The notes: generated by a model not told the origin, from the letters alone. A DNA stretch of 64,000 nt from Bacteroidota bacterium (GCA_023423715.1 JAFAFC010000007.1:307074-371073), one strand, 5' to 3'. Shown: positions 27,270-35,376, counted from the first letter of the stretch. Program-made: numbers and translations.

Positions 27270-28109
27270 ATGAAAAGCCCCATAATTTCGATAGACGATT
27301 TTAAAGTTTTGCAAAGCAACCCTAATTTGGTTGTATTTGATGCACGAGTTGGCGCTGATGCTGAAGAGCGTTTTGTTAAGCAACATATTCAAGGTGCTCG
27401 ATTTTTGGATTTGGACCGAGATTTAGCGGATGTCGCAGCTGATGCATCGATTGGTGGAAGGCATCCTTTGCCGTCTTTAGTGAGGTTTCAACAAACTTTA
27501 GAGAACTCGGGAGTGAGCGATAAAAACATTTTTGTGGTTTATGATGACAAATCGGGAGCGAATGCGGGAGCACGACTTTGGTGGATGTTGAAAGCGTTTG
27601 GTTTTGATGAGGTATCCATTCTAGATGGCGGATTCCAAGCGGCTGAAGCCAATGGAATTGCTATGGAATCGGGAAAATTGGAAGTCGAAAGAGGAAAACT
27701 ATCCAACCGAAAAGAATGGAATCTTCCGTTAGCATCAATTTCTGATGTTGAAAATAGTATAAGAGAAAATTCGGCAACCGTTATTGATGTTCGCGATGCG
27801 TATCGTTATCGTGGCGAAAGTGAGCCAATCGACTTGGTAGCTGGTCATATTCTAGGTGCGATTAATATTCCGTTTTCGAAGAATTTGCAAAGTGATGGTC
27901 GTTTTCTTTCAGCGGAAGAATTGAAATCAAAATATTACGAATTACTAAAAGATAAAAGCAATAAACTAATTATCCATTGCGGATCAGGAGTTACCGCTTG
28001 TCATACGATTTTGGCTTTAACAGCTGCAGGTTTTGAAGTTCCCGATTTGTATGTCGGTTCTTGGAGCGAGTGGAGTAGGACGGATCGACCTATTGCAAAA
28101 GAGGTTTAA
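27270..28109 (+). CDS. 3-mercaptopyruvate sulfurtransferase-type rhodanese
   Basis: 279 residues with two rhodanese domains. The N-terminal one (about 10-135) lacks the catalytic Cys; the C-terminal one has IIHCGSGVTACH with Cys237. CGSGVT is the loop of mercaptopyruvate sulfurtransferases, whereas thiosulfate enzymes have CRKGVT, so 3-mercaptopyruvate is the likely donor. The substrate-contacting block YRYRGESEPIDLVAGHI is also present. It is cotranscribed with the HMG-CoA lyase gene and ends before the palindrome at 28116. Confidence 0.92.
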   Translation: MKSPIISIDDFKVLQSNPNLVVFDARVGADAEERFVKQHIQGARFLDLDRDLADVAADASIGGRHPLPSLVRFQQTLENSGVSDKNIFVVYDDKSGANAGARLWWMLKAFGFDEVSILDGGFQAAEANGIAMESGKLEVERGKLSNRKEWNLPLASISDVENSIRENSATVIDVRDAYRYRGESEPIDLVAGHILGAINIPFSKNLQSDGRFLSAEELKSKYYELLKDKSNKLIIHCGSGVTACHTILALTAAGFEVPDLYVGSWSEWSRTDRPIAKEV

Positions 28110-28115
28110 AAAATA

Positions 28116-28144
28116 GTTCGGCGGGAGCAAAGCTCCCGCCGAAC
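28116..28144. terminator. Perfect 13-bp palindrome between convergent genes
   Basis: GTTCGGCGGGAGC (28116-28128), an AAA loop and its exact complement (28132-28144). It fills the gap between the stops of the sulfurtransferase and the SufT-like gene. It shares the GTTCGG start with the palindrome at 7101. Confidence 0.85.
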
Positions 28145-28163
28145 GGATTTCTATTTCAATTAT

Positions 28164-28490
28164 TTATAACATTCCGAGTTCAAAACGAGCTTCTTCGCTC
28201 ATCATATCTTTGGTCCAAGAGGGCTCAAAAGTAAGTTCTAAATCAACAGAATTCACATCTTTTACCATGCCTACTTTTTCTTTAACTTCGGCAGGAAGCG
28301 ACTCTGCAACAGGACAATTGGGTGTTGTAAGTGTCATTATTACTTTAACATCGCCATCGTCCGAGATTTGTACATCGTAAATAAGTCCTAATTCATAAAT
28401 ATCAACAGGAATCTCAGGGTCGTAAACGGTTTTGAGAACCTTAATAATATTATCGCCAATATCTGCTATCTGATCGTCTGTATATTTCAT
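28164..28490 (-). CDS. SufT-like DUF59 (MIP18 family) Fe-S assembly protein
   Basis: 108 residues from the ATG at 28490; the longer frame to 28541 would start with TTG and is rejected. The MIP18/DUF59 motif is DPEIPVDIYELGLIYDVQI, with the conserved TLTTPNCPVAESLP containing the reactive Cys, and it ends in FEPSWTKDMMSEEARFELGM. Members help insert or mature Fe-S clusters. It is separated from the suf genes by four genes, but is on the same strand and close by, which supports the link. Confidence 0.9.
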   Translation of the reverse strand: MKYTDDQIADIGDNIIKVLKTVYDPEIPVDIYELGLIYDVQISDDGDVKVIMTLTTPNCPVAESLPAEVKEKVGMVKDVNSVDLELTFEPSWTKDMMSEEARFELGML

Positions 28491-28542
28491 TTTTTCTTTC
28501 TGTTGCAGGCTTTTTTCGTTAGAAATTTTCTGCAAAAACAAG

Positions 28543-29235
28543 TTAAAATCGAGTGAGTAAATCTTCCTGTCGCATACGCCGGAAAATATTGGCCAAAGTT
28601 AAGACATCTTTTTCACAATATTGAACTATTCTAAATAAATCTTTTTCTATATAATACATAGACGAAACCATCGAACCATCGATGTCGTCTTTTGGTGTTG
28701 GAATTCCGAAAACATGCGCGAGTAACTCTAAAGAAACGAAGCTTTTATAGTCCCCAAATTTCCATAGTTCCATCGTGTCGATATGCATGATTTCCCACGG
28801 CTTTTTTCCATAAAGTTGAAACGGAGAAGGAGGTTGCATTCCACTAATTAAATAACGACGAGCTATCCATGGAAAATCAAATTCTTTTCCGTTGTGAGCA
28901 CAAAGAATGACATCTCGCATACGTGGACTATTAAACAACTCACCAAATTCAAGTAGCAATTGCTTTTCATCATCATTATAGAAACTCTTAATTTTTAGCT
29001 TTTCATTTTTTTCCATCATGCCGATAGAAATGCAAATGATTTTCCCAAATTCGGCCATGATTCCGCCACGATCTTGATAAAAATCAGACGCATCCACATC
29101 ATCACCTCGTTGGCGTTTTGTTTTTTTATCCCAAAGATTTTGCTCATCTTCAGATAAATCTTCCCAACCTTCGTATTGTGGAACCGTTTCAATATCAAGG
29201 AATAAGACTCGTTCGATAGGAATTGTATTAATCAT
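28543..29235 (-). CDS. PolB-like 3'-5' exonuclease
   Basis: 230 residues of the DEDD exonuclease fold. Exo I is FLDIETVPQY, Exo II lies in CAHNGKEFDFPWIARR, and Exo III includes YCEKDVLTLANIF; the Asp and Glu ligands for two metal ions are present. It matches the predicted single-domain exonucleases related to DNA polymerase B proofreading domains. It may trim DNA or RNA; the substrate is not known. The SufT-like gene follows 52 bases later. Confidence 0.88.
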   Translation of the reverse strand: MINTIPIERVLFLDIETVPQYEGWEDLSEDEQNLWDKKTKRQRGDDVDASDFYQDRGGIMAEFGKIICISIGMMEKNEKLKIKSFYNDDEKQLLLEFGELFNSPRMRDVILCAHNGKEFDFPWIARRYLISGMQPPSPFQLYGKKPWEIMHIDTMELWKFGDYKSFVSLELLAHVFGIPTPKDDIDGSMVSSMYYIEKDLFRIVQYCEKDVLTLANIFRRMRQEDLLTRF

Positions 29236-29262
29236 TTTTCGAAATTTTGTGTTTTTATTTTT

Positions 29263-30168
29263 TTATCCCAATTGCATTCCGTTTTTTGTAGGAATAGAAG
29301 GGGTGATGAGAGTCACCTCTTCTTTATTTTCACCATATAATCCGAGAACCAGACATTCGCTAAAGAAATTGGCGATTTGCTTTTTAGGGAAATTCACAAC
29401 GGCAAGTACTTGTTTGCCGACTAAATCTTCTTTTTGATAAAGTTTTGTGATTTGTGCTGATGATTTTTTTATTCCAAGTGCACCGAAATCAACTTCCAAT
29501 TGGAAAGCGGGTATTTTGGCTTTCTCAAAATCCGTTGCAGAGACTATCGTTCCCACTCGAATATCCAATTTCTCAAAATCTGACCAGGAGATTTCCGGTT
29601 TAATAGGCGTTATTTCTGCTTCATTTGCTTTTTCTTCCTGTTTTTTCTCGCCACGAGCTACTAAAATTTCGTCATAACGACTAAGAACTTCCTCTTTTTG
29701 AGCTGCATATTTCGCTTGAAGTTCACTTCCTTCACCCATTCGTTTATAATATTCGAGCGCTTTTTCTGCAAATTGTTTTTGATTAAATAACGGAGCTACA
29801 GGAACTTGAGGAAATACTTTGTGAAACAGATTTTCGTAATAGGCTTGCCACTCCCGTTCATTTTTATCTAGAACATTCGGCTGTTCTGTTTTTTGTTTCA
29901 CGTGAAGCATTTCGTGAGCCATCAGATTAACAACGATTTCCAATTTAAAATTGAATAAATTTCTAGGAATTCGGATGATTTGAGGCTCATTAAAATTTCC
30001 CTCTGTCGTAAGAACAATGTAGTTTGGTTGCTCGTCTTCTCGAAATTCAAAACCTTTTAATTGATCACTTTCCAAAGAATACGAACGAAGTAAAAAATCG
30101 GCAGCGTCCGTAATTTGGTTGTTTTCTTTGTAGGTTTCAATATGGTTAAGAATGCTTTCGGGAATCAT
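29263..30168 (-). CDS. Fusion of a HExxH putative metallopeptidase domain with a CsaA-like tRNA-binding domain
   Basis: 301 residues from the ATG at 30168; the reading frame to 30183 begins with TTG and is less likely. Residues 1-165 form a helical domain with HEMLH (85-89) followed by NEREWQAYYENLF, a pattern seen in zinc peptidases where a later Glu is the third ligand. A charged linker (about 172-190) leads to a complete CsaA domain: WSDFEKLDIRVGTIVSATDF, SSAQITKLY, and LAVVNFPKKQIANFFSECL. CsaA domains bind tRNA or unfolded chains. The join is continuous in one frame. Function is unknown. Confidence 0.85.
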   Translation of the reverse strand: MIPESILNHIETYKENNQITDAADFLLRSYSLESDQLKGFEFREDEQPNYIVLTTEGNFNEPQIIRIPRNLFNFKLEIVVNLMAHEMLHVKQKTEQPNVLDKNEREWQAYYENLFHKVFPQVPVAPLFNQKQFAEKALEYYKRMGEGSELQAKYAAQKEEVLSRYDEILVARGEKKQEEKANEAEITPIKPEISWSDFEKLDIRVGTIVSATDFEKAKIPAFQLEVDFGALGIKKSSAQITKLYQKEDLVGKQVLAVVNFPKKQIANFFSECLVLGLYGENKEEVTLITPSIPTKNGMQLG

Positions 30169-30215
30169 GTTATTTTTTTTCAAAAGTAAATAAAACTTCC
30201 TGAAATAAATACTTT

Positions 30216-30662
30216 TTATGATTTCCTACGCATCACACCCACTTTTACCTTTCTAAACGGTCGAATCATTTTCTTAATTGGTCGAAGTGATCTTAAATAA
30301 ATGGTGACAACCAACGAAATACAAGCCGCCGTACCCAACGCACCACCAAAACCTTTAAATTCTTTGGAAATGTTGTGATAAATCAGCGTAAAAATAATCG
30401 GAGCGATAAATAAATTAAAATTTTTAAAATGTTTCCTTGACGAAATCATCCCAATGAATGTAGATCCAATCACGATAAACGGAATATCTTTCGGTAAATC
30501 AAAATGCCAAAACCACGTGTTGAATTGATAAAATCCGCCTACCAACATGGCAATTAATCCTGATGCTCGAACTGGACCTAATTTTAAATTTTTATTTAAA
30601 TGATAAGTCAACCAAGCTCCAGAAATGGCTAAAACGATATTGATGATTAACGTTTCTACCAT
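30216..30662 (-). CDS. Small integral membrane protein, second of a related pair
   Basis: 148 residues with four to five membrane helices and a strongly basic tail (RPIKKMIRPFRKVKVG). It carries VRASGLIAMLVGGF, FIVIGSTFIGMISS and GFGGALGTAA, which correspond in order to blocks in the neighbouring protein at 30656. Its ATG overlaps that gene by seven bases, so translation is probably coupled. No named family is recognised. Confidence 0.75.
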   Translation of the reverse strand: MVETLIINIVLAISGAWLTYHLNKNLKLGPVRASGLIAMLVGGFYQFNTWFWHFDLPKDIPFIVIGSTFIGMISSRKHFKNFNLFIAPIIFTLIYHNISKEFKGFGGALGTAACISLVVTIYLRSLRPIKKMIRPFRKVKVGVMRRKS

Positions 30663-31219
30663 GGCAAAAAGAATTTATAGATGACATATGCGTACAAAAC
30701 GCCCATAAATGCTAAAGTTCCCAATTTTCCGCCAATTCCGTGGAAATAATGATGCGAAAACGTGTAAAATACCGCTGTTAAAATCGTTGAAAGAAATATA
30801 AAAACATAACCATATGGAAGTTGCGTCATGCCCACAAAAGCCCCACAATAAATGGCAATCGGCCAATGCGCCGCCGAATTCATTTGATACTTAATATGTC
30901 GGGTAAAACTTCCCGTAAAACCTACCAATCCTGCGGCAAAAACGGTATTTAAACCAACGGTAGACTGCAAAAAATAGGTTGCAAAACTTCCTATCAAAAA
31001 CCAAACGAACAAATCGTAATGCACTTCGTGTTTCAATTCGATGTGCAAACGGTGTTTTTTTCGATAGGACAAAGCCATTCCCAAAACAATCAATGAAAAA
31101 GCAATGAGAAACCACGGTTTCAAGGTTTTTTCTTTGATGATGGCTACAATAAAATAAACCTGCGCAGCGATGAACAGGAATAATAGGAGTTTCGGAATTA
31201 ACTTTTTAAAATTTTGCAT
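30656..31219 (-). CDS. Integral membrane protein, first of a related pair
   Basis: 187 residues with five to six membrane helices. Blocks VFAAGLVGFTGSF, IAIYCGAFVGMTQ and GIGGKLGTLA match those of the downstream protein at 30216 and suggest common descent. Two His-rich patches, HELKHEVHYDLF-like (KHEVHYDLF) and FSHHYFHGIGG, lie near membrane edges and could bind metal. It starts 35 bases past the sufD stop, after a hairpin. Confidence 0.75.
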   Translation of the reverse strand: MQNFKKLIPKLLLFLFIAAQVYFIVAIIKEKTLKPWFLIAFSLIVLGMALSYRKKHRLHIELKHEVHYDLFVWFLIGSFATYFLQSTVGLNTVFAAGLVGFTGSFTRHIKYQMNSAAHWPIAIYCGAFVGMTQLPYGYVFIFLSTILTAVFYTFSHHYFHGIGGKLGTLAFMGVLYAYVIYKFFLPW

Positions 31220-31230
31220 TTAAACAAAAA

Positions 31231-31249
31231 TAGGGCGATTAACGCCCTA
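31231..31249 (-). terminator. Terminator after sufD
   Basis: TAGGGCG (31231-31237) pairs with CGCCCTA (31243-31249). The minus strand continues ATTTTTGTTT. It lies five bases past the sufD stop and ahead of the membrane protein pair. Confidence 0.72.
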
Positions 31250-31254
31250 CTTCT

Positions 31255-32568
31255 TTATTCTTCAATAATCAAATCTACGCCTAATTTCTCGGCTAAGAGT
31301 TTCGATATTTTTAGTTTTAGTGGCTCAATGTCAATATTTTGCATAGCATCATTTGCGAAAGCGTAAAGCAACAGAGCTTGCGCTTCATTCTTCGAGATTC
31401 CACGTGCTCGAAGATAAAACATTGCATCTTTGTCCAATTGTCCAACGGTACAACCATGCGAACATTTCACGTCATCTGCAAAAATTTCCAACTGAGGTTT
31501 GGTGTCGATTGACGAACCTTCAGAAAGCAAAATATTGTTGTTTTGTTGATATGCATTGGTTTTTTGAGCAATTTTATCTACAAAAACTTTCCCGTTGAAA
31601 ACTCCATGAGATTTCCCTCCGAAAATTCCTTTGTAGTTTTGGTAGGATTCGCAATTCGGTTGATTGTGATGAACCGCCGTGTGATGGTCCACCAATTGAT
31701 CTTTGTCAATCACCGTAATTCCGTTCATAAACGAATTGATATTGCTTCCGTTTTGAATAAAATCTAAGTTATTTCTTACCAGTTTTCCTCCAAAAGAGAA
31801 GGTATTTACCGTTGCTAAACTGTCTTTTTCTTGCTTAGCATATGTATTATCAATTAAATATGACGTGTCGCTATCGTTTTGAAGTTTATGCCAATCTGCT
31901 TTTGCATTTGGATAAACGAAAATTTCCGTCACCGAATTGGTGAACGTAAAACTTTCATCAAAATTATGATGACTTTCAATAACTTCTACTTTCGAATTTT
32001 CTTCAACAATTAACAAGTTACGCGTGTTGTAAAACGTGTTTTCTTGTTGATTTTGAGAAAGGTAGAATACATGAATTGGCTTTTCAATCACGGTGTTTTT
32101 TGGAACATGAAGGAAAAATCCGAATTTGCAATACCCATCATTCAAATCCACAAACGTGTTGTTTTCCAATGCTATTGTATTGAAATACTTATCGAAAACC
32201 GCTTTGTGTTTTTCGTCATTCAACGCATGATTGAAAGACAACATCTCGATATTTGCAATCGAAATTTTCGACAATTCTTTGTGCAATTCTCCGTTTACAA
32301 ACACGATGTAATCGAAGTTTTCCTCGCCTAAATGCAATTCATCGATTTGCTCTTTCGTAATGTGATGCTCGTTGGTTGGGAAAAAATTGTAGTCTTTTTT
32401 TACAATTTCTGCAAGGTTGGTGTATTTATATTCTTCGTCTTTCTTCGTTGGGAAGCCCAATTCAGCAAACTTTTGCAAAGCCGCCTTTCTTTTGTCATCG
32501 AGAAAACGATGCTTCAAGCTTTCTAAAAAAGAAGTATGATTTTCTAAAATTTGGTCTAATAGAGCCAT
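31255..32568 (-). CDS. sufD: Fe-S cluster assembly protein SufD
   Basis: 437 residues. SufD pairs with SufB and SufC in the SufBC2D scaffold. The beta-helix core and the C-terminal helical region are present, with ADDVKCSHGCTVGQLDKDAM near residue 355 and the ARGISKNEAQALL helix. It is the last suf gene of the cluster, 74 bases after sufC. The spacer between them holds an array of 7-base repeats. Confidence 0.96.
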   Translation of the reverse strand: MALLDQILENHTSFLESLKHRFLDDKRKAALQKFAELGFPTKKDEEYKYTNLAEIVKKDYNFFPTNEHHITKEQIDELHLGEENFDYIVFVNGELHKELSKISIANIEMLSFNHALNDEKHKAVFDKYFNTIALENNTFVDLNDGYCKFGFFLHVPKNTVIEKPIHVFYLSQNQQENTFYNTRNLLIVEENSKVEVIESHHNFDESFTFTNSVTEIFVYPNAKADWHKLQNDSDTSYLIDNTYAKQEKDSLATVNTFSFGGKLVRNNLDFIQNGSNINSFMNGITVIDKDQLVDHHTAVHHNQPNCESYQNYKGIFGGKSHGVFNGKVFVDKIAQKTNAYQQNNNILLSEGSSIDTKPQLEIFADDVKCSHGCTVGQLDKDAMFYLRARGISKNEAQALLLYAFANDAMQNIDIEPLKLKISKLLAEKLGVDLIIEE

Positions 32569-32574
32569 TTTTTT

Positions 32575-32642
32575 GTTTTGAGTTTAGGGTTTAAGGTTTA
32601 CGGTTGTGGTTTCTCAAGAAACGTTGAACTTCAAACTTTAAA
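32575..32642 (-). repeat. Inverted 7-base repeat array in the sufC-sufD spacer
   Basis: Five 7-base units in a row begin at 32575: GTTTTGA, GTTTAGG, GTTTAAG, GTTTACG, GTTGTGG. A central palindrome GTTTC-TCAA-GAAAC follows, then reversed units CTTCAAA, CTTTAAA near 32629-32642. It makes up almost the whole spacer. The same design with another unit occurs upstream of sufB. Confidence 0.7.
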
Positions 32643-33386
32643 CTATTTAAGCAGCCAATCGTAGCCTTTTTCTTCTAATTCTAATGCAAGAGATTTGTCT
32701 CCTGTTTTGATGATTTTTCCATCCGCTAAAACGTGAACAAAATCAGGTTGAATATGATTCAAAAGTCTTTGGTAGTGCGTAATTAAAAGCACCGCATTTC
32801 CTTCATTTCTGAATTTGTTCACACCATCCGAAACAATTCTTAACGCGTCGATATCCAAACCAGAATCGGTTTCGTCCAAGATTGCTAATTTCGGATTCAG
32901 CATCATCATTTGGAAAATCTCGTTTCTCTTCTTTTCACCACCCGAAAACCCTTCGTTTAACGAACGAGAAAGGAAATCTTTCTTAATTTCCAAAAGCTCA
33001 GATTTTTCACGAATCAATCCCAACATTTCTTTTGCAGGCATATCTTCAAGACCGTTTGCTTTGCGGTTTTCGTTCATTGCCGCTTTAATGAAGTTCGTTA
33101 CCGAAACTCCCGGAATTTCCACTGGATACTGGAAAGACAAGAAAATCCCTTTGTGTGCTCTTTCTTCTGGAGCATCTTCGATGATATTATCACCTTCGAA
33201 AAGGATTTCACCATCCGTTACTTCGTACTCTTCTTTACCGGCAATCACCGATGAAAGCGTAGATTTTCCAGCACCGTTTGGTCCCATAATCGCGTGAACT
33301 TCACCCGGTTTTATCTCTAAATTGATTCCTTTTAAAATTTCTGCGCCATCTTCAATTCTGGCGTGTAAGTTTTTAATTTCTAACAT
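32643..33386 (-). CDS. sufC: Fe-S cluster assembly ATPase SufC
   Basis: 247 residues, an ABC-type ATPase. Walker A is GPNGAGKST (about 35-43), the signature FSGGEKKR, and Walker B LAILDETDSGLD, with ITHYQRLL as the H-loop. SufC drives conformational change in the SufBCD scaffold. The N-terminal LEIKNLHARI is the usual start. It lies between sufB and sufD with spacers of 138 and 74 bases. Confidence 0.97.
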   Translation of the reverse strand: MLEIKNLHARIEDGAEILKGINLEIKPGEVHAIMGPNGAGKSTLSSVIAGKEEYEVTDGEILFEGDNIIEDAPEERAHKGIFLSFQYPVEIPGVSVTNFIKAAMNENRKANGLEDMPAKEMLGLIREKSELLEIKKDFLSRSLNEGFSGGEKKRNEIFQMMMLNPKLAILDETDSGLDIDALRIVSDGVNKFRNEGNAVLLITHYQRLLNHIQPDFVHVLADGKIIKTGDKSLALELEEKGYDWLLK

Positions 33387-33445
33387 TGTTAGCTTTTAAT
33401 TTTTATTTTAAATACGATAAATCGCACTCTTTGTATATTCTAAAT

Positions 33446-33509
33446 TTGTCATTCCGAGGAACTAGGAGTCTAGATTCTTCATTCCACTTTGTTGCATTCA
33501 GAATGACAA
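33446..33509. repeat. Dispersed palindromic repeat in the sufB-sufC spacer
   Basis: TTGTCATTC (33446-33454) and GAATGACAA (33501-33509) are exact inverted ends enclosing about 46 bases that begin CGAGGAACTAGGAGTC. A short frame through it would read SFRGTRSLDSS. This is a well-known dispersed element type in Flavobacteriia, recognised from its ends and translated word. It is a non-coding repeat, probably a mobile-element-derived miniature. Confidence 0.75.
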
Positions 33510-33524
33510 CTGCTTACTATTTTT

Positions 33525-34973
33525 TTATCCAACTGATCCCTCAAGTGAAATCTCAAGAAGCTTTTGGGCTTCAATGGCGAATTCCATTGGGAGCTTGTTG
33601 AGAACTTCTTTGCTGAAACCGTTTACGATTAATGCAATTGCTCTTTCGGTGTCGATTCCTCTTTGGTTACAGTAGAAAATTTGGTCTTCACCAATTTTCG
33701 ATGTTGTTGCTTCGTGCTCCAATTGTGCGCTTGGATCTTTGATCTCGATGTACGGAAACGTGTGTGCTCCACATTCGTTCCCCATCAATAAAGAATCACA
33801 TTGAGAGAAATTTCTCGCCCCTTTTGCAGATGGCATTACTTTTACCAATCCACGGTAGGAGTTGTTCGATTTTCCTGCAGAAATACCTTTAGAAATAATC
33901 GTTGAACGCGTATTCTTACCAATATGAATCATTTTCGTTCCTGTATCTGCGTATTGATGCATGTTGGTCACGGCAATCGAATAAAATTCTCCGATTGAAT
34001 TGTCTCCCTTCAAAATACAAGATGGATATTTCCACGTTACGGCAGAACCTGTTTCTACTTGCGTCCAAGAGATTTTTGCGTTTTTCTCACAAATTCCTCT
34101 TTTTGTCACAAAGTTGAAAACACCTCCTTTTCCGCTTTCGTCTCCTGGATACCAGTTTTGTACGGTTGAATATTTAATTTCTGCATCGTCCATTGCGATT
34201 AACTCGACAACCGCGGCGTGCAATTGGTTTTCGTCACGAGATGGTGCAGTACAACCTTCCAAATACGAAACGTAGCTTCCTGCATCAGCAATAACAAGCG
34301 TTCTCTCGAACTGTCCTGTTCCAGCTTGGTTGATACGGAAATAGGTAGAAAGTTCCATCGGACATTTCACACCTTTTGGAATGTAGCAGAATGAACCGTC
34401 AGAAAACACTGCCGAATTCAATGCTGAATAAAAGTTATCACCTCTCGGAACAACCGTTCCCAAATGTTTTTTAACTAAATCTGGATGATTTTTAATAGCC
34501 TCCGAAATCGAACAGAAAATAATTCCTTTTTCCGCTAAAGTATCTTGGAACGTCGTTTTCACGGAAACTGAGTCCATTACGATATCCACCGCAACACCAG
34601 CCAAACGTTTTTGCTCTTCGATGTTGATACCTAATTTTGCAAACGTTTTCAAAAGTTCTGGATCAACTTCGTCCAGACTTGCTAATTCTGGTTTCACTTT
34701 TGGAGCCGCGTAATAACGAATCGCCTGGAAATCTGGCTTTTCGTATTTGATATTCGCCCAATCTGGCTCTTCCATTTTTTGCCAAATTCGGAACGCATCC
34801 AAACGCCAATCGGTCATCCATTCTGGCTCCTCCTTCTTTTCCGAAATCATTCGGATGATATCTTCATTAAGACCCGTCGGAAAATCGTCATACTCGATGT
34901 CGGTGTAAAAACCGGCTTCGTATTCTTTCGTCTTAAGATCTTCTCTTAGATCGTCTTCTGTGTACTTACTCAT
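33525..34973 (-). CDS. sufB: Fe-S cluster assembly protein SufB
   Basis: 482 residues. SufB is the main scaffold on which the cluster forms. Motifs: EDEGFYT-like start (EYEAGFYTDIEYD), VPRGDNFYSALNSAVFSDGSF, CPMELSTYFRIN, GCTAPSRDENQLHAA and the C-terminal FYCNQRGIDTERAIALIVNGF. It follows the sufA-like gene after a 73-base spacer. Length is as in other Bacteroidetes SufB. Confidence 0.97.
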   Translation of the reverse strand: MSKYTEDDLREDLKTKEYEAGFYTDIEYDDFPTGLNEDIIRMISEKKEEPEWMTDWRLDAFRIWQKMEEPDWANIKYEKPDFQAIRYYAAPKVKPELASLDEVDPELLKTFAKLGINIEEQKRLAGVAVDIVMDSVSVKTTFQDTLAEKGIIFCSISEAIKNHPDLVKKHLGTVVPRGDNFYSALNSAVFSDGSFCYIPKGVKCPMELSTYFRINQAGTGQFERTLVIADAGSYVSYLEGCTAPSRDENQLHAAVVELIAMDDAEIKYSTVQNWYPGDESGKGGVFNFVTKRGICEKNAKISWTQVETGSAVTWKYPSCILKGDNSIGEFYSIAVTNMHQYADTGTKMIHIGKNTRSTIISKGISAGKSNNSYRGLVKVMPSAKGARNFSQCDSLLMGNECGAHTFPYIEIKDPSAQLEHEATTSKIGEDQIFYCNQRGIDTERAIALIVNGFSKEVLNKLPMEFAIEAQKLLEISLEGSVG

Positions 34974-34979
34974 AATTAA

Positions 34980-35046
34980 ATTTTAGATTTTGAATTTTAG
35001 ATTTTAGATAAGAATGTCTCCAATCTCTTGTCTAAAAATCTCTAAT
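34980..35046 (-). repeat. Inverted 7-base repeat array in the sufA-sufB spacer
   Basis: Units ATTTTAG, ATTTTGA, ATTTTAG and ATTTTAG run from 34980 to 35007. After about 20 bases the reversed elements CTAAAAA and TCTAATC appear near 35031-35046. It lies directly before the sufB ATG and has the same plan as the 32575 array with a different unit. Confidence 0.65.
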
Positions 35047-35376
35047 CTACAAACTGAAACTCTCGCCGCAGCCGCAAGTTCTTGAGGCATTTGGATTGTT
35101 AAAAACGAAACCTTTACCATTCAATCCGCCAGAATATTCTAATGTTGTCCCGGCAAGATAAAGGATGGATTTTTTCTCTACAACGACTTTTACACCATTG
35201 TCTTCAAAAATTTGATCGGTTTCCCCTTTTTGGTTATCAAACTTCAAGACGTACTCAAGACCGGAGCAACCTCCACTCTTTACGCCTACTCGTATATAAT
35301 CGGTTTCAGGATTGAAGCCTTCCTCAGTCATTAACTGGGCTGCTTTGGCTTTGGCCTGATCTGAAACTTTTATCAT
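35047..35376 (-). CDS. sufA: A-type Fe-S carrier (HesB/IscA/SufA family)
   Basis: 109 residues. The three Cys of A-type carriers are visible in GGCSGLEY and near the end in TCGCGESFS. It accepts clusters from SufBCD and hands them on. It is the first gene of the suf operon with a clear promoter 26 bases upstream of its ATG. The symbol is by operon position; ErpA or IscA homologues look the same at this level. Confidence 0.93.
   Translation of the reverse strand: MIKVSDQAKAKAAQLMTEEGFNPETDYIRVGVKSGGCSGLEYVLKFDNQKGETDQIFEDNGVKVVVEKKSILYLAGTTLEYSGGLNGKGFVFNNPNASRTCGCGESFSL

Noticed and set aside
33386..33601. Short plus-strand reading frame with SFRGTRSLDSS
   Set aside because: It runs through a dispersed repeat in the sufB-sufC spacer and into sufB on the opposite strand; it is not a gene.
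32575..35046. 7-base arrays as a CRISPR or telomere-like feature
   Set aside because: Units are far too short and have no spacers; the TTTAGGG-like look of one unit is chance within GTTTnnG units. No cas genes are present.
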